The position numbers were made by a program, and so were the translations under genes. A stretch of DNA of 64,000 bases from Planctomycetota bacterium (GTDB lineage Bacteria; Planctomycetota; OFTM77), in the NCBI GenBank assembly GCA_029260795.1, contig JAJDCO010000053.1, forward strand, positions 1 through 64,000, read 5' to 3'. The notes beneath the pieces are model-generated. The model did not search any database. It saw only the letters and a list, made by a program, of their open reading frames with translations, and was not told the DNA's origin. Positions 40,332 through 50,200 of this stretch are shown piece by piece; within the stretch, counting starts at the first letter, position 1, and each line of letters begins with the position of its first letter.

Positions 40332-42647
40332 TTACTGCCCGCCGCCGCCGCCGGAGGCTTCCGTCACTGGCATCGGGACGGCGAGCAGTCGCTTCGATTC
40401 TTGCAGCAGGAACTGGTGGTCCATGAAGGGCTCGTAGCTGACATCCATCCAGCGCACGCGGCCTTGGCCGTCGATGAGGAACGTGCCGTGGAGCGGCTGA
40501 TCCTCGAAGTCGTCGTAGGCGCGGTACTGCTTGAAGACGTCCATCTCCGGGTTGGCCAGGATCGGGAAGCCGAAGCGCTCCTTGGCCGAGTCTTCCTTCT
40601 GCGACTCGAAGAGCTGCTCCTGGCCGTCGGTGCCGATCGCGACCAGATCGATGCCGGCGGCCGCGAACTTCTCCGCCGCCGGCTGGAAGGCGTTGAGCTG
40701 GTCGATGCAGTGCACGCAACCGAAGCCGAGGAAGAAGATCACGACCACGGGCTTGCCACGGTAGTCGGCCAGCGACGTCGTCTGGTGGAAGCCGTCTTTG
40801 AGCGTCCAAGCCGGCGCCTGGATGGGCGACCAGCGCACCGGGCCGATCTCTGTCAGGTCGATGCGATCTCCGACATCGTCCGGCATCACATAGGCCACGC
40901 GCCAGTCCTCGCCATGACCGGCCGCCTTCGCCAGCGGGGCCAGGCGCTCGAAGACGGGCATCTCCATGTCGAAGCGCGCCGAGATCTTCCGCAGCGCTTC
41001 GAACTTCTCCTGCGCCGCCTCCGCCTCACTGAGCTCGTGGAGCACCCAAGTCAAGTTGGCCAGCGGATACGCGATGCCGTCCTGATCCTCGGCGGCCTTC
41101 TCGGCCAGCTCCTTCGCCTTCTCCTTCAGGCCGGCCTCGAGGTACAGCCTCGCCAAGTGATCCTTGCCGACGAGCCGCGTCTTCTCGAGATCCTCGAGGG
41201 ACTTCTCGGCTTCACCCGCTGCATAACGATCGTAGGCATCGAGGGCGTCGATCGCGCGCCCGATCATCTTGTCCGCTTGATCCAGCTCTCGCTTGGTCGT
41301 CTTCGGACCGAGCACCGTACCGATGACTCGTCGTGCCTTCGCCTCGGCTCCGAGTCGCTCCAACGCCGCGATCTGGCCTCGACCCGCGTCGACGTCGCCC
41401 TTCTCGAAGTGGGCGCGGCCCATCGACCACCGGCGCATCGCGCGCTGCTCGAGGACGTCGGTCGGCTCGAGATACATCGTGTCGGCGAGCTCGAGGATGC
41501 GATCCCACTGCTCGTACATGTGGAGCAGCTCGAGCAGGCGCTGGCGACCGTAGCTGGTGCTCCCGCCGCGCTTGGCGAGGGTGTTGTACTTGGGGTGGCG
41601 GGGCAGCTCGATCATGTTCATCGCGAGGTCGATCGCCTCTCCGACGCGGCCGACGTGTCGCAGGCTGCGGGTGAGCCATTCGTTGTTGTGCGAGAAGTTG
41701 TGGATCTGATCGGGCATCACCCAGTCGCGCATCATGAAGGCGTGATCGGTGCGCGCCGAAGCTTCCTGCTGCCACGCCGCATCGTCATGACGATCGAGGC
41801 GAGCCCAGATGTGGCCACCCATGTGCCACATGTGTGCGATGCCGGGCGAGGCGGGACCGATCTTGGCCGCCGAGTCGGTGACCCACTTGGCCGTGTCTTT
41901 CGCGTCCCAGAGGTGAATGCGATAGTGGTGGGCCGGGTGCATCGGGTTGGCCGCGAAGATCGCATCGAGCAGGGCCTGGTTGGCCTGCTTGCTCGAGATC
42001 TCGATGCCTTTGCGCGTGTTCATCCAGATCTCGTTGACCAGGATCGCCTTGGCCTCGAGGTCGTCGGGGTACTCGAAGATGATCTGCTCGAGGTCCTTCA
42101 CCCATTGGCGTGCGCGCTTCTTGCGATCGTCACCCTTGGGGGACTCGGGCATGATCTCCTTGCCGTCGTCGTCGAGCTTGGGCTCCTGGTCGGCCTCGTA
42201 CAACTTGGCCAGCGCGTCGATGTAGAGCTGCTCTCGAGGCGACGCGGCTTCGCGATGCTCGACCGCTTTGCGCGCAAAGCCGTAGGCGCGGTCGTGGTTG
42301 TTCAAGTTCGCCATCGCCATGCCCCAGTACGCCATCGCACACTCGGGCTCGATCGCCGCTGCCTGGCGGAAGGAGCGCTCGGCCTCGAAGTACCAGAAGC
42401 CGTGGAGCTGCCCGACGCCTTGCACGAACAGCGCCTGCACCTTGGGGCTCGTCGTGGTGATCGGAAACGAGATGTTCCCCGTGTTCCCCATCAAGTAGGC
42501 CTTCTGCCGCGGTCCCTCGTTGAAGGCCTCGCCATGATAGGAGTGCCCTTCGAGCACGTCCGGCGGCGTCGTCTCGGACGTCGCCTCTTGGGCGAGGAGG
42601 CCGGGACAGAGTGAGAGCAGGGCGAGGAGCAGGCGGCCGATGGTCAT
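40332..42647 (-). CDS. Secreted TPR protein with C-terminal redoxin (AhpC/TSA-like) domain
   Basis: 771 residues. A signal peptide (LLLALLSLCPGLLAQ) leads to TPR-like helical repeats from about 75 to 590 (YFEAERSFRQAAAIEPECAM, AYWGMAMANLNNHDRAYGFA). The last 170 residues are a thioredoxin-like domain with FFLGFGCVHCIDQLNAF: a CxxC redox pair near 640, in the place where peroxiredoxins and TlpA-type proteins carry theirs. Probably a periplasmic thiol-disulfide or peroxide enzyme carried on a protein-binding scaffold. The partner is unknown. Convergent with the esterase gene; faces repeats at its 3' end. Ends in GGGGGQ. Confidence 0.85.
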   Translation of the reverse strand: MTIGRLLLALLSLCPGLLAQEATSETTPPDVLEGHSYHGEAFNEGPRQKAYLMGNTGNISFPITTTSPKVQALFVQGVGQLHGFWYFEAERSFRQAAAIEPECAMAYWGMAMANLNNHDRAYGFARKAVEHREAASPREQLYIDALAKLYEADQEPKLDDDGKEIMPESPKGDDRKKRARQWVKDLEQIIFEYPDDLEAKAILVNEIWMNTRKGIEISSKQANQALLDAIFAANPMHPAHHYRIHLWDAKDTAKWVTDSAAKIGPASPGIAHMWHMGGHIWARLDRHDDAAWQQEASARTDHAFMMRDWVMPDQIHNFSHNNEWLTRSLRHVGRVGEAIDLAMNMIELPRHPKYNTLAKRGGSTSYGRQRLLELLHMYEQWDRILELADTMYLEPTDVLEQRAMRRWSMGRAHFEKGDVDAGRGQIAALERLGAEAKARRVIGTVLGPKTTKRELDQADKMIGRAIDALDAYDRYAAGEAEKSLEDLEKTRLVGKDHLARLYLEAGLKEKAKELAEKAAEDQDGIAYPLANLTWVLHELSEAEAAQEKFEALRKISARFDMEMPVFERLAPLAKAAGHGEDWRVAYVMPDDVGDRIDLTEIGPVRWSPIQAPAWTLKDGFHQTTSLADYRGKPVVVIFFLGFGCVHCIDQLNAFQPAAEKFAAAGIDLVAIGTDGQEQLFESQKEDSAKERFGFPILANPEMDVFKQYRAYDDFEDQPLHGTFLIDGQGRVRWMDVSYEPFMDHQFLLQESKRLLAVPMPVTEASGGGGGQ

Positions 42648-42902
42648 GACGGAGTCCTCTCGGGCAGGTGAGGCGAGGGGGGCGGCAACGCGCGCCGGGG
42701 CAGAGTATTGTGTCAGATCGTGAGGCCGCTGTCAGCGTCGCGCCTCAGCGGGCGTCCTCCTCGGGCCGAGCCAAGCAAAGAATCTGCAAAAGGCCTGGAC
42801 GAGGGACGGGGCTTTGGGCAGATTGTCGGGTCTCGAAGCTCACGGATCGCCGTCGGGAGGACGGTGACACCTCAAGATCGTAGTCTCGAATGAGAGGGAT
42901 CC

Positions 42903-43196
42903 ATGCCTCGCGTTTGTCAAGTAACCGGGCGGAAGACGCGCACGGGCAACAAGGTCACTCGCCGCGGTTTGGCCAAGGCGAAGGGTGGCGTCGGTGTCAA
43001 GACCACCGGGATCTCGCGCCGCAAGTTCAAGGTCAATCTCCAGTGGAAGCGCATCTGGGTGCCCGAGCTGCAGCGCTACGTGCGCGTGCGCCTCTCGACC
43101 CGGGCGCTGAAGACCATCGGCAAGAACGGCCCCTTCCGGGTGCTGCTGGACGCCGGCCTCATCAAGAAGCCGAAGCGGACCCACCACCTCGACTGA
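42903..43196 (+). CDS. rpmB: 50S ribosomal protein bL28
   Basis: 97 residues. Clear L28 pattern: MPRVCQVTGRKTRTGNKVTR, GVGVKTTGISRRKFKVNLQW, VRLSTRALKTIGKNGPFRVL. It has a single Cys, so it lacks the four-Cys zinc ribbon of the zinc-binding form. Single-gene unit with GAGAGGG upstream and its own terminator downstream. Confidence 0.97.
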   Translation: MPRVCQVTGRKTRTGNKVTRRGLAKAKGGVGVKTTGISRRKFKVNLQWKRIWVPELQRYVRVRLSTRALKTIGKNGPFRVLLDAGLIKKPKRTHHLD

Positions 43197-43220
43197 CGGC
43201 CCCGCACCGAATCGACACCA

Positions 43221-43254
43221 CAGCCTCCGAGCCGCCGCTCCGGGGGCTGTTTTC
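43221..43254 (+). terminator. Rho-independent terminator after rpmB
   Basis: Stem cagcctccgag / ctccgggggctg with one mismatch and a wobble pair, loop ccgccg, followed by tttt. Confidence 0.65.
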
Positions 43255-43318
43255 GTTGGTTGTCATCCGCGGTCCTTCGTTGTTCGAGACGCGATCGACT
43301 CCTCGGAGGTCCGACTCC

Positions 43319-43345
43319 TCGGAGGCCCGACTTCAGTCGGGTGGG
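43319..43345 (+). repeat. Dispersed palindrome, variant copy
   Basis: cggaggcccgacttcagtcg then ggtggga; same layout as the cggacttcagtccg family but with compensating changes in both arms (cccgac/gtcggg). A partial unit (cggaggtccgac) precedes it. Confidence 0.75.
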
Positions 43346-43426
43346 AGTTCGTGCGGCAAGAGTCGGCCTGATCGAAGCTCGTCCGGGCCTATGGAAGGAT
43401 GGCTTCTCCCCCCGGCTCCTTGCCGA

Positions 43427-44884
43427 TCACCCGTCCTGGACAACCGCGCGCTCGACGAGGTCGTAGCGTTGACCGGCTTCGAGAAACGTCGGTCGAGCCC
43501 CCGTCTCGGGATCCGTCTCGGCGTACACCGCGACGCGATGCGCGCCGACGACGCGCAGCGTGCTGCCCTGGACGATGATGGCCGTGCGCTCGTCGATGCC
43601 GAGGCCGATGAGCTCGGGGTAGCGCTGCTTGACCGACTCGAGGTCGGCCAGGCGATTGCGCTGCGTGAAGTGCTGGTCGATCGCGACGCCCGGGAGGAAG
43701 CCGAAGCCGCGCTCGTAGCCTTCGCTCATCATCTCGCGGTTGCCGAGCGGATTGCCGCGCACCAGGTACTGCGCTTGAATGCTCGCGCCGGCCGAGCTGC
43801 CACCGATCACCCCGCCGCGGGCGAGCAGCGCGTGCATCTGCTGCTCGGCTTCGGTGCCGGCATACGCATCGACCAGGCGCCACTGTCGGCCGCCCGTGAA
43901 CCAGAGTGCGTTGCCCCAGGCGAGCGCCTCGATGAGCTCGCTCCAGCGCGGATCGTCCGGTCCGTTGGCATGGACGACTCGAATCTCGGTTGCCCGACCT
44001 CGGAAGCTCCGGTCGTGGCCGGAGCGGCTCGCCGCGGGCTCGCCGATCGCGGTCGGGACGATGACGAGGCGCGTCTCGTCGGCTCCTCCGGCGAGGGTGA
44101 TGAACTCCTCGGCGATCTCGTCCGTGAGGCCGCCTCCGACGATGACGAGCGCGCCGGCATCGACGCGGGCCGGGCGCGGCTCGATCGGTGTGAATCGGTC
44201 ACGCGATCGCCAGGCCGCCGCGCGACTCCAGGCGATCCAGTCGAACGGGTGCCCCGCGGCGAGACGCTCGCGGCGAACGGGGCGTCCCGGCCCCTCCCCC
44301 ACGGCGATCTCGACCTCACCGGACAGGATGTCGCCGCGGCGCCCCCGGAGCAGCAGCGACGCGTCGTCTCCTAGACCGATCCGAAACCGATTGGTCCGGG
44401 AGGGTTGGCCGCCGGAGCCGCTGCCGATCTCGGCATTCGGAAGCAGTCCGAGACCGTCTGCTCCGAGGGCCTCGATTGCCGAGCCGGCTGCGGCGACGAC
44501 CCCGCCGCGGTCGAGAACGGCGGCGAGGACCTTTCGCAGTCTCGTCGAGTCGGAGGCGTCGGCCGGAGCTTCGAGGAGGAGCAGGCCGATCGCCGCTTGG
44601 TCTTGGTGCGTCAGTCGGAGGAGCGTTCCGAGGGACAAGGGGCGGAGCCCGTGCGGGGAGGCCTCGAACCCCTCGTGTGTCCCGATCACGATGAGGTGGG
44701 CCGGCTCGCCGCCCGCAAGCTGGCGGAGAGCGTCGACGAGTCGGGCGTCGGGCTCACGGCTGCTCAGGAGAATCTGGCCGGCGAGGGGGCGCCAGGCGTT
44801 GGGCAGGCCGTCCGAGTCGGGTGAAGGGGCGAGGAGAGAGCCGACGAGCAGGGCGTGGGCCCCGAGGGTGAAGAGGGGCAACAT
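43427..44884 (-). CDS. Cyanophycinase-like S51-family peptidase, secreted
   Basis: 485 residues from ATG 44884, giving a signal-like N-terminus (LFTLGAHALLVGSLLAPSPD). The C-terminal half is a peptidase E/cyanophycinase fold: GALVIVGGGLTDEIAEEF, ANGPDDPRWSELIEALAWGN, LWFTGGRQWRLVDAY, and the nucleophile loop VIGGSSAGASIQAQYLVRG (Ser near 362), with QHFTQRNRLADLESV and GIDERTAIIVQG. Cyanophycinases hydrolyse Asp-Arg polymer to dipeptides. Here an extra N-terminal half of about 230 residues of uncertain fold is present, and export suggests an external dipeptide or polymer substrate. It lies between bL28 and bS18 on the opposite strand. Confidence 0.85.
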   Translation of the reverse strand: MLPLFTLGAHALLVGSLLAPSPDSDGLPNAWRPLAGQILLSSREPDARLVDALRQLAGGEPAHLIVIGTHEGFEASPHGLRPLSLGTLLRLTHQDQAAIGLLLLEAPADASDSTRLRKVLAAVLDRGGVVAAAGSAIEALGADGLGLLPNAEIGSGSGGQPSRTNRFRIGLGDDASLLLRGRRGDILSGEVEIAVGEGPGRPVRRERLAAGHPFDWIAWSRAAAWRSRDRFTPIEPRPARVDAGALVIVGGGLTDEIAEEFITLAGGADETRLVIVPTAIGEPAASRSGHDRSFRGRATEIRVVHANGPDDPRWSELIEALAWGNALWFTGGRQWRLVDAYAGTEAEQQMHALLARGGVIGGSSAGASIQAQYLVRGNPLGNREMMSEGYERGFGFLPGVAIDQHFTQRNRLADLESVKQRYPELIGLGIDERTAIIVQGSTLRVVGAHRVAVYAETDPETGARPTFLEAGQRYDLVERAVVQDG

Positions 44885-45111
44885 GTTCTCTCTTGTTTGC
44901 AAGGCGCAGAATCGGCACTCCCCGCGAGCGCGCAGCCACGGCCCAGCGTAGCGTCGAAGTGTGTGGAACGCCAAGGCGAGGTGGCTCTGGTCGGAGTGTC
45001 TCGGAATTCCCTGGTTGGGCCCGAGGGGGCATGGTAATTATTCGGGCTTGTTTTCCAGGGTTCCGTGCGATTCGGCGGCTTTCGCCGAGCAACCAGAAGA
45101 GACCGGTAAGA

Positions 45112-45360
45112 ATGACCACCGAAACCTCTGAACAGCCCCAAAAGCGCCGCTTTCGTCGTTTCAGCGGTGGATTCGCGGGCCGTCGCGCCGATGTCGTGTT
45201 CGATTACAAGGACATCGGCACCCTGAAGAAGTTCATCACGAAGCAAGGCAAGCTGCACTCTCGCAAGCGGACGGGCCTGAACAAGAAGGCTCAGAGTCGC
45301 TTGGCGGCTGCGGTGAAGCATGCGCGCTTCGTTTCGCTTCTGCCCTACACCGAGTCCTGA
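45112..45360 (+). CDS. rpsR: 30S ribosomal protein bS18
   Basis: 82 residues from ATG 45112. S18 pattern: DVVFDYKDIGTLKKFITKQG, KLHSRKRTGLNKKAQSRLAA and the ending VKHARFVSLLPY. It lies alone, without the rpsF-ssb-rplI neighbours usual in many bacteria. A hairpin starts within its stop codon. Confidence 0.96.
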   Translation: MTTETSEQPQKRRFRRFSGGFAGRRADVVFDYKDIGTLKKFITKQGKLHSRKRTGLNKKAQSRLAAAVKHARFVSLLPYTES

Positions 45361-45380
45361 GACTCTCGCGGTCTCAGGAC
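45354..45380 (+). terminator. Hairpin overlapping the rpsR stop codon
   Basis: Perfect 10-bp stem gtcctgagac / gtctcaggac with a 7-base loop. No T-run follows; it may terminate weakly or protect the 3' end. Confidence 0.5.
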
Positions 45381-45612
45381 CGTGACGGGTCGGAAGACGA
45401 CCGACACCGTCGAACACGTGACAGCCTTCGGAGCTCTTGGGCTTCGGAGGCTGCTCGCGTTTCGAGGGAGGTCTTCGGAGCACGTCGCGGCAATAAAAAC
45501 TGCTGCAGTCTTGACCCCGAGAAGCCGATGTGATGCAGTCGGCGAGCTGAATTTGCCTCGCGGCCCCCTATGGCCGTGAGACACGAAGGACCCGAAACGC
45601 CAGGAGGTCGCG

Positions 45613-45738
45613 ATGATCCAGATCCAAACGCCGAAGATGGCGCACAGTGGAGCTGGGTACGTTTGCTTCGACCTTCCGGACTGGAATGGTCGAGCGTGCG
45701 ATCACCAAGATCCTCGCTGTGGCTATCGGGGCTGCTGA
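45613..45738 (+). CDS. Possible small protein (41 residues, four Cys)
   Basis: ATG 45613 stands five bases after a perfect AGGAGGT. The translation, MIQIQTPKMAHSGAG then YVCFDLPDWNGRACDHQDP, ends RCGYRGC. Four Cys residues could form disulfides or bind metal. No family is recognised. The main support is the ribosome site; a chance ORF is possible. Confidence 0.25.
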   Translation: MIQIQTPKMAHSGAGYVCFDLPDWNGRACDHQDPRCGYRGC

Positions 45739-45973
45739 CCGGCGGCTCCGACTCGGGTCCTGAATCGGGCAGTGCGCTGCCTGCGCTCCGTTGAACGGAG
45801 CCCCTCCGCTCGGATTCCGCGGAGATCGATCTCGTCGACGATTGCGCGTCCTGGGAGCGCATTCCTGATGCGGTCGTGATTCTGCTCCGGAATCCTCCAC
45901 GCGGCCGGGATCGACACCCGAGCTGGGGTCGCCTTCTGAAGCTTTCATTCTTTGAAGCCAGGAGGCTCAACTC

Positions 45974-46216
45974 ATGTACTCGATCACTTTCCCTTCTCGA
46001 ATCGTCCGCTCGGCCAGCCAGGTTCTCCTCATTCCCCTGAGCCTGTTGGCGGCCGCCTTTCGATTCGAGGGCCGCACCGAGACTCCGCGTCGACAGCGAC
46101 GTCGCTCTCATCGACCTCGCACGGTCGGTGAAGACCGAGGAGGCCCGGGGCGTCGAAGAACGGAGGAGCGCTCGTTGAGCGTCACGTTCGGGGAGAACAT
46201 CCCGCCCGTGCCATGA
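45974..46216 (+). CDS. Possible small basic protein (80 residues)
   Basis: ATG 45974 lies eight bases after AGGAGG. The N-terminal half has a hydrophobic stretch (QVLLIPLSLLAAAF) and the rest is Arg-rich (ETPRRQRRRSHRPRTVGEDR). A perfect 16-bp terminator-like hairpin starts four bases after the stop, which supports a real transcript ending here. The upstream context CCAGGAGG is shared with the small ORF at 45613. Function unknown; it may be a membrane-anchored basic peptide. Confidence 0.4.
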   Translation: MYSITFPSRIVRSASQVLLIPLSLLAAAFRFEGRTETPRRQRRRSHRPRTVGEDRGGPGRRRTEERSLSVTFGENIPPVP

Positions 46217-46219
46217 TTC

Positions 46220-46258
46220 GTCGACCCGCCCGAGCCCTGTGAGCTCGGGCGGGTCGAC
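46220..46258 (+). terminator. Strong terminator-like hairpin
   Basis: Perfect 16-bp stem gtcgacccgcccgagc / gctcgggcgggtcgac with a 7-base loop, followed by ccttcgtcacgcttctt. Directly after the stop of the 80-residue ORF. Confidence 0.7.
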
Positions 46259-46563
46259 CCTTCGTCACGCTTCTTAGCGATGAGGTCGACAACTGATCGC
46301 CATCGAGGCAGCCGACGCAACGTCGAGCGCATCGGGAGACACCGGTGAAAGAGAGCGACTCGATGCGACGGGATTCACGCTGCCGTCCTCGGAGGTCGAG
46401 CCCAGCGACGACCCAAGGATGACGACCTGCGCTGGCTGGGTCGCTCACCGAGTCTGGCTTCGATACAAGCGCGGATGGTGCTCGAGCTGCCCGACGCCAG
46501 TCGTGGTTGGCGTTCGTCGGCCGACTTCATCGATTGAAGAGCGCGGCTCGTGCTCGCTCGACG
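46259..46563. other. 305-bp stretch with no feature seen
   Basis: Short open frames on both strands here read as Arg/Ser-rich low-complexity sequence without ribosome sites; I see no gene, repeat or RNA. Confidence 0.4.
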
Positions 46564-47052
46564 TCAGCTGGTGTAGGTCTTGGTCAGATCGAAGCGCGCT
46601 CGTTCGTTGGTCACCTTGGCGACGTCGAGCAACCGACGAAAGACCTTTTGAAGGCCGCGCGAATCCTCGCCTTCGTAGCTCGTGCTCAAGACCTCGAGCT
46701 CGAGCATCTGGACCTCGCCATTCATGTAGACGTGGAACAGGAAGTGTCCCCAGCGGTCGGTGCTGTCGACGCAGCTTTGAACCTTGGGCCGACGATTCGG
46801 AAAGCCTACGTCTTGCAGATCGCCGACGAGGGCTTGGAGGTCCTCGGCATTGACGGTGAACTCACGGAGCTTCGGCTTGCCGCCGGAGGCATCCGTCTCG
46901 ACGATCGTGCCGCTCGCGTCACCTTCGCCGTTCTCCTGAACGACGCCCGAGAGCCAGACCGTCAAGTTCATGCGCCCCGGGTTGATGGGGGGGAAAGGAC
47001 CGGCGCAGTGCACCAGGGTCAGGCGGACGGCGGTCGGCTCGGTGACGGCCAT
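46564..47052 (-). CDS. Conserved-looking hypothetical protein
   Basis: 162 residues from ATG 47052 (MAVTEPTAVRLTLVHCAGPF), with GAGGAG upstream. No signal peptide or membrane helix. The composition is that of a soluble beta-rich protein (NLTVWLSGVVQENGEGDASG, ELEVLSTSYEGEDSRGLQKV). No family recognised. It is transcribed away from the VPS10-like gene. Confidence 0.6.
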   Translation of the reverse strand: MAVTEPTAVRLTLVHCAGPFPPINPGRMNLTVWLSGVVQENGEGDASGTIVETDASGGKPKLREFTVNAEDLQALVGDLQDVGFPNRRPKVQSCVDSTDRWGHFLFHVYMNGEVQMLELEVLSTSYEGEDSRGLQKVFRRLLDVAKVTNERARFDLTKTYTS

Positions 47053-47288
47053 CGTCGGAGGTCTCCTCGAGAAGGGGCCAGGCGGCGTTCGGGGCATTAG
47101 AGTTGCCTGACAGTACCGATTCCGCGTCGTCGTGTCCAACCGCCAACGCAATTCGAATCGGTGTCGCGAAGACGACCATCCGCGCACTTGAAAGGTGGGG
47201 CGGGGACGGGCGTACTGGAGGGGCCACCGCCGCCCGACCGGGTGGCGATTCGCTCACCTTCGTCGACTCGAGGAGGCCTCGCTCGCCC

Positions 47289-50200
47289 ATGTCTTCACGC
47301 GCCATCCTGCTCCTCTCGCTCTGTGGGCTCTTCACGGTCTCCGAGGTGTTTGCGGCACAAGAGGGCGATCCCTCGACCGTTGCCGAGAGGCTCCCGAATG
47401 AATGGCGAGAGACGTCGCCCTGGCGCCCTCTTGGACCGGCCGTGATGGGGGGGCGCATCACCGCGTTGGCAGTCGTCGAGTCGGACCCCTCGACCTTCTG
47501 GGTCGCGAGTGCTTCGGGCGGTCTTCTGAAGACGATCAACAACGGAGTCACCTTCGAGCATCAGTTCGACTCCGAGGAAGTGGCTTCGATCGGTCACGTG
47601 TGCGTGGCGCCATCGGATCCCGACATCGTCTGGGTGGGGACGGGCGAGGCCAACCCGCGCAACTCCGTGTCGTGGGGCAACGGCGTCTACCGCTCTCTCG
47701 ATGGCGGCCGCAGCTGGGAGCACCGAGGGCTTGCGGAGAGCTTTCAGATCGGTCGCATCGCCATTCATCCCACCGATCCGAACATCGTCTACGTCGGTGC
47801 CATGGGAAGGCTTTGGGGACCCAACGAGGAGCGTGGACTCTACAAGACGACCGATGGCGGCGAGAGCTGGGAGCGGGTGCTGTATCTCGATGAGAACACG
47901 GGCGTCATCGACCTGCAGATGCATCCGACGGATCCCGAGACCCTGATCGCGGCGACGTACGAGCGCCGGCGAGCGGGCTTCGACGTCAACGAGCCGGTCA
48001 CGCGCTACTCCGAGAGCAGCGGCCTCTACCGGACGAAGGATGGTGGTCAAACCTTCGAGCGGCTGCGGGAAGGCCTGCCGACCGGCAAGCTCGGCCGCTC
48101 ATGTCTCGACTACTATCGCTCGGATCCGAACATCGTGGTCGCGATCGTCGAGTCGGAGCTGTCGGGTCGCAAGCCACGCAAGGTCGCGACGGCCGGCTTT
48201 CACGGGCGCGACGTCGACGGTCAGGTGGTCGTGACGCACATCGCCCCAGCAGGCGCCGCGGCACGCGCCGGAATCCAACGTGGCGACCGCCTCGTCGCGA
48301 TGGGGAGTGAGCCACTGACGTCGCTCACCCAGATTCGAGAGCTGGAGCGCGACGCGAAGGACGGTGACTCGCTGATCCTCCAGCTCGAGCGCTCGGGGAA
48401 GCGGATGGCCAAACGGCTGGTGCTGCAGGAAGCCGTCCTCGACTTGGGAGGGCTCTTCCGGAGCCGCAACTTCAGCTCAGGCCTGGCCGGGCAGTCGGCC
48501 AACGTGCAGGACGATCAGCAGCCCGACGGCTTCGAGCACGGCGGCGTATTCCGTTCGGAGGATGGCGGCACCAGCTGGAAGCGCGTCAACAGCCTGAACC
48601 CGCGACCGATGTACTTCAGCCAGATCCGCATCGACCCCTCCGACGATCAACGAGTCTACGTGTGCGGCACGTCGCTTTGGTCCTCGAGCGACGGCGGGGA
48701 GTCCTTCTCGTCCCGCATCAACGGGAGTGCGCACCCCGATCATCACGCCCTGTGGGTCGATTCCCGGGACGGCCGCCATCTGATCCTGGGCAATGACGGT
48801 GGCCTGTACGTGACCTGGGACCGCGGTCGTCGGTGGGACCACCACAATCACTTCGCGATCGGCCAGTTCTATCACGTCGCCGTCGGGCCGCGCCGCGACT
48901 ACTGGGTGTATGGTGGGCTCCAGGACAACGGCACTTGGGGGGCGCCGCATCGGACGCCGGGAGGCTCGGGACCCGTCAACCAGGACTGGGTACGCATTGG
49001 AGGAGGTGACGGGTTCGTGGTGCAGGTGGATCCGCGCGATGCCGACCTCGTGTACTACGAGAGCCAGAACGGCGTCACCGGGCGGCTCGATCGTGGCACC
49101 GGACAGCGGCAGGGGCTGCGACCGCGGCGAGAAGGCGGAGGGCGCACGCGCTTCAATTGGAAGACGCCGTTCATCCTCTCGAGCCACAATCCATCGATCT
49201 ACTACAGCGCCGGCAGCTTCGTGTTCCGCTCCATCGAGCGTGGCGAGCGTCTGCGGTCGATCTCGCCCGAGATCACGCGCACGAGCGAGGGCAGCGCGAC
49301 CGCGTTGGCGGAGTCCCCGCAAGATCCCGAGCTGCTCTATGTCGGCACCAACGACGGCGCGCTTTGGGCTCGTCTGAACGAAGGCGAAGCCTGGATCGAT
49401 CGGGCACCCTGGCCGAGCGAGTCCGCGGAATCGATCGACGAGCCGATCGCCACCACGTTGCCGGTCGAGGTGGTGGTGCCGACGTCGGAAGTTCTGAAGG
49501 GAGCTTCCAATGATGCACCCGCTCCGCGCGATCCTTGGGAAGGGATCTGGGACGGGGAGCTCACGTCCGAAGACGAAGGGAAGGGCGCCGAGGAGTTCGA
49601 GCTCGAGCTGCTGAAGTCCGAGTCGGGTTGGGAGGTGCGCTTGCTGACGTCCGACAACGAGAACGTGGGCGAAGGCGGTGAGCTCGACGAGGACACCGGG
49701 CGGCTCGTGTTCACCCTGACCTCGAGCGAGGGCGAGCTGCTGATGTCGCTGGGGCGGAATGGTGATCGCCTGTCGGGGGACGTGCTCGATCGTCGGAATG
49801 ACTCGACGCGTCGACTCCGTGCCACGCGCCGGGTCGAAGAATCGGAGCGCGCCCAGGACGCCGCCGGGCGAACGTTGATCGAGCTGGTGCCCGGCCCGCG
49901 CTGGGTGTCCTCGATCGAGCCCTCGCGGCATGTGCGGGATCGCGTTTACCTCTGCCTCGACGGCCATCGCTCGGACGATGATGCCCCTTACGTGTTCGTA
50001 TCCGGGGACCGAGGCGAGACCTGGCGCTCGATCCGCGCCAACCTGCCGGAGGTGACGACGCGCGTCCTGCGTGAGGACATCGAGAACGAGAACGTGCTCT
50101 ACCTCGGCACCGAGTTCGGAGCTTGGGTGTCGATGGACCAAGGCGCGAGCTGGACGAAGCTGGGAAGCCGGCTCCCCACCGTCGCCGTTCATGAGCTGGC

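Noticed and set aside
40188..42614. 808-codon open frame on the plus strand
   Set aside because: Shadow of the TPR-redoxin gene; the minus strand has a signal peptide, repeats and the CxxC site.
45374..46111. 245-codon open frame on the minus strand
   Set aside because: Ser/Arg-rich translation, no ribosome site, and it conflicts with small plus-strand ORFs that have better signals.
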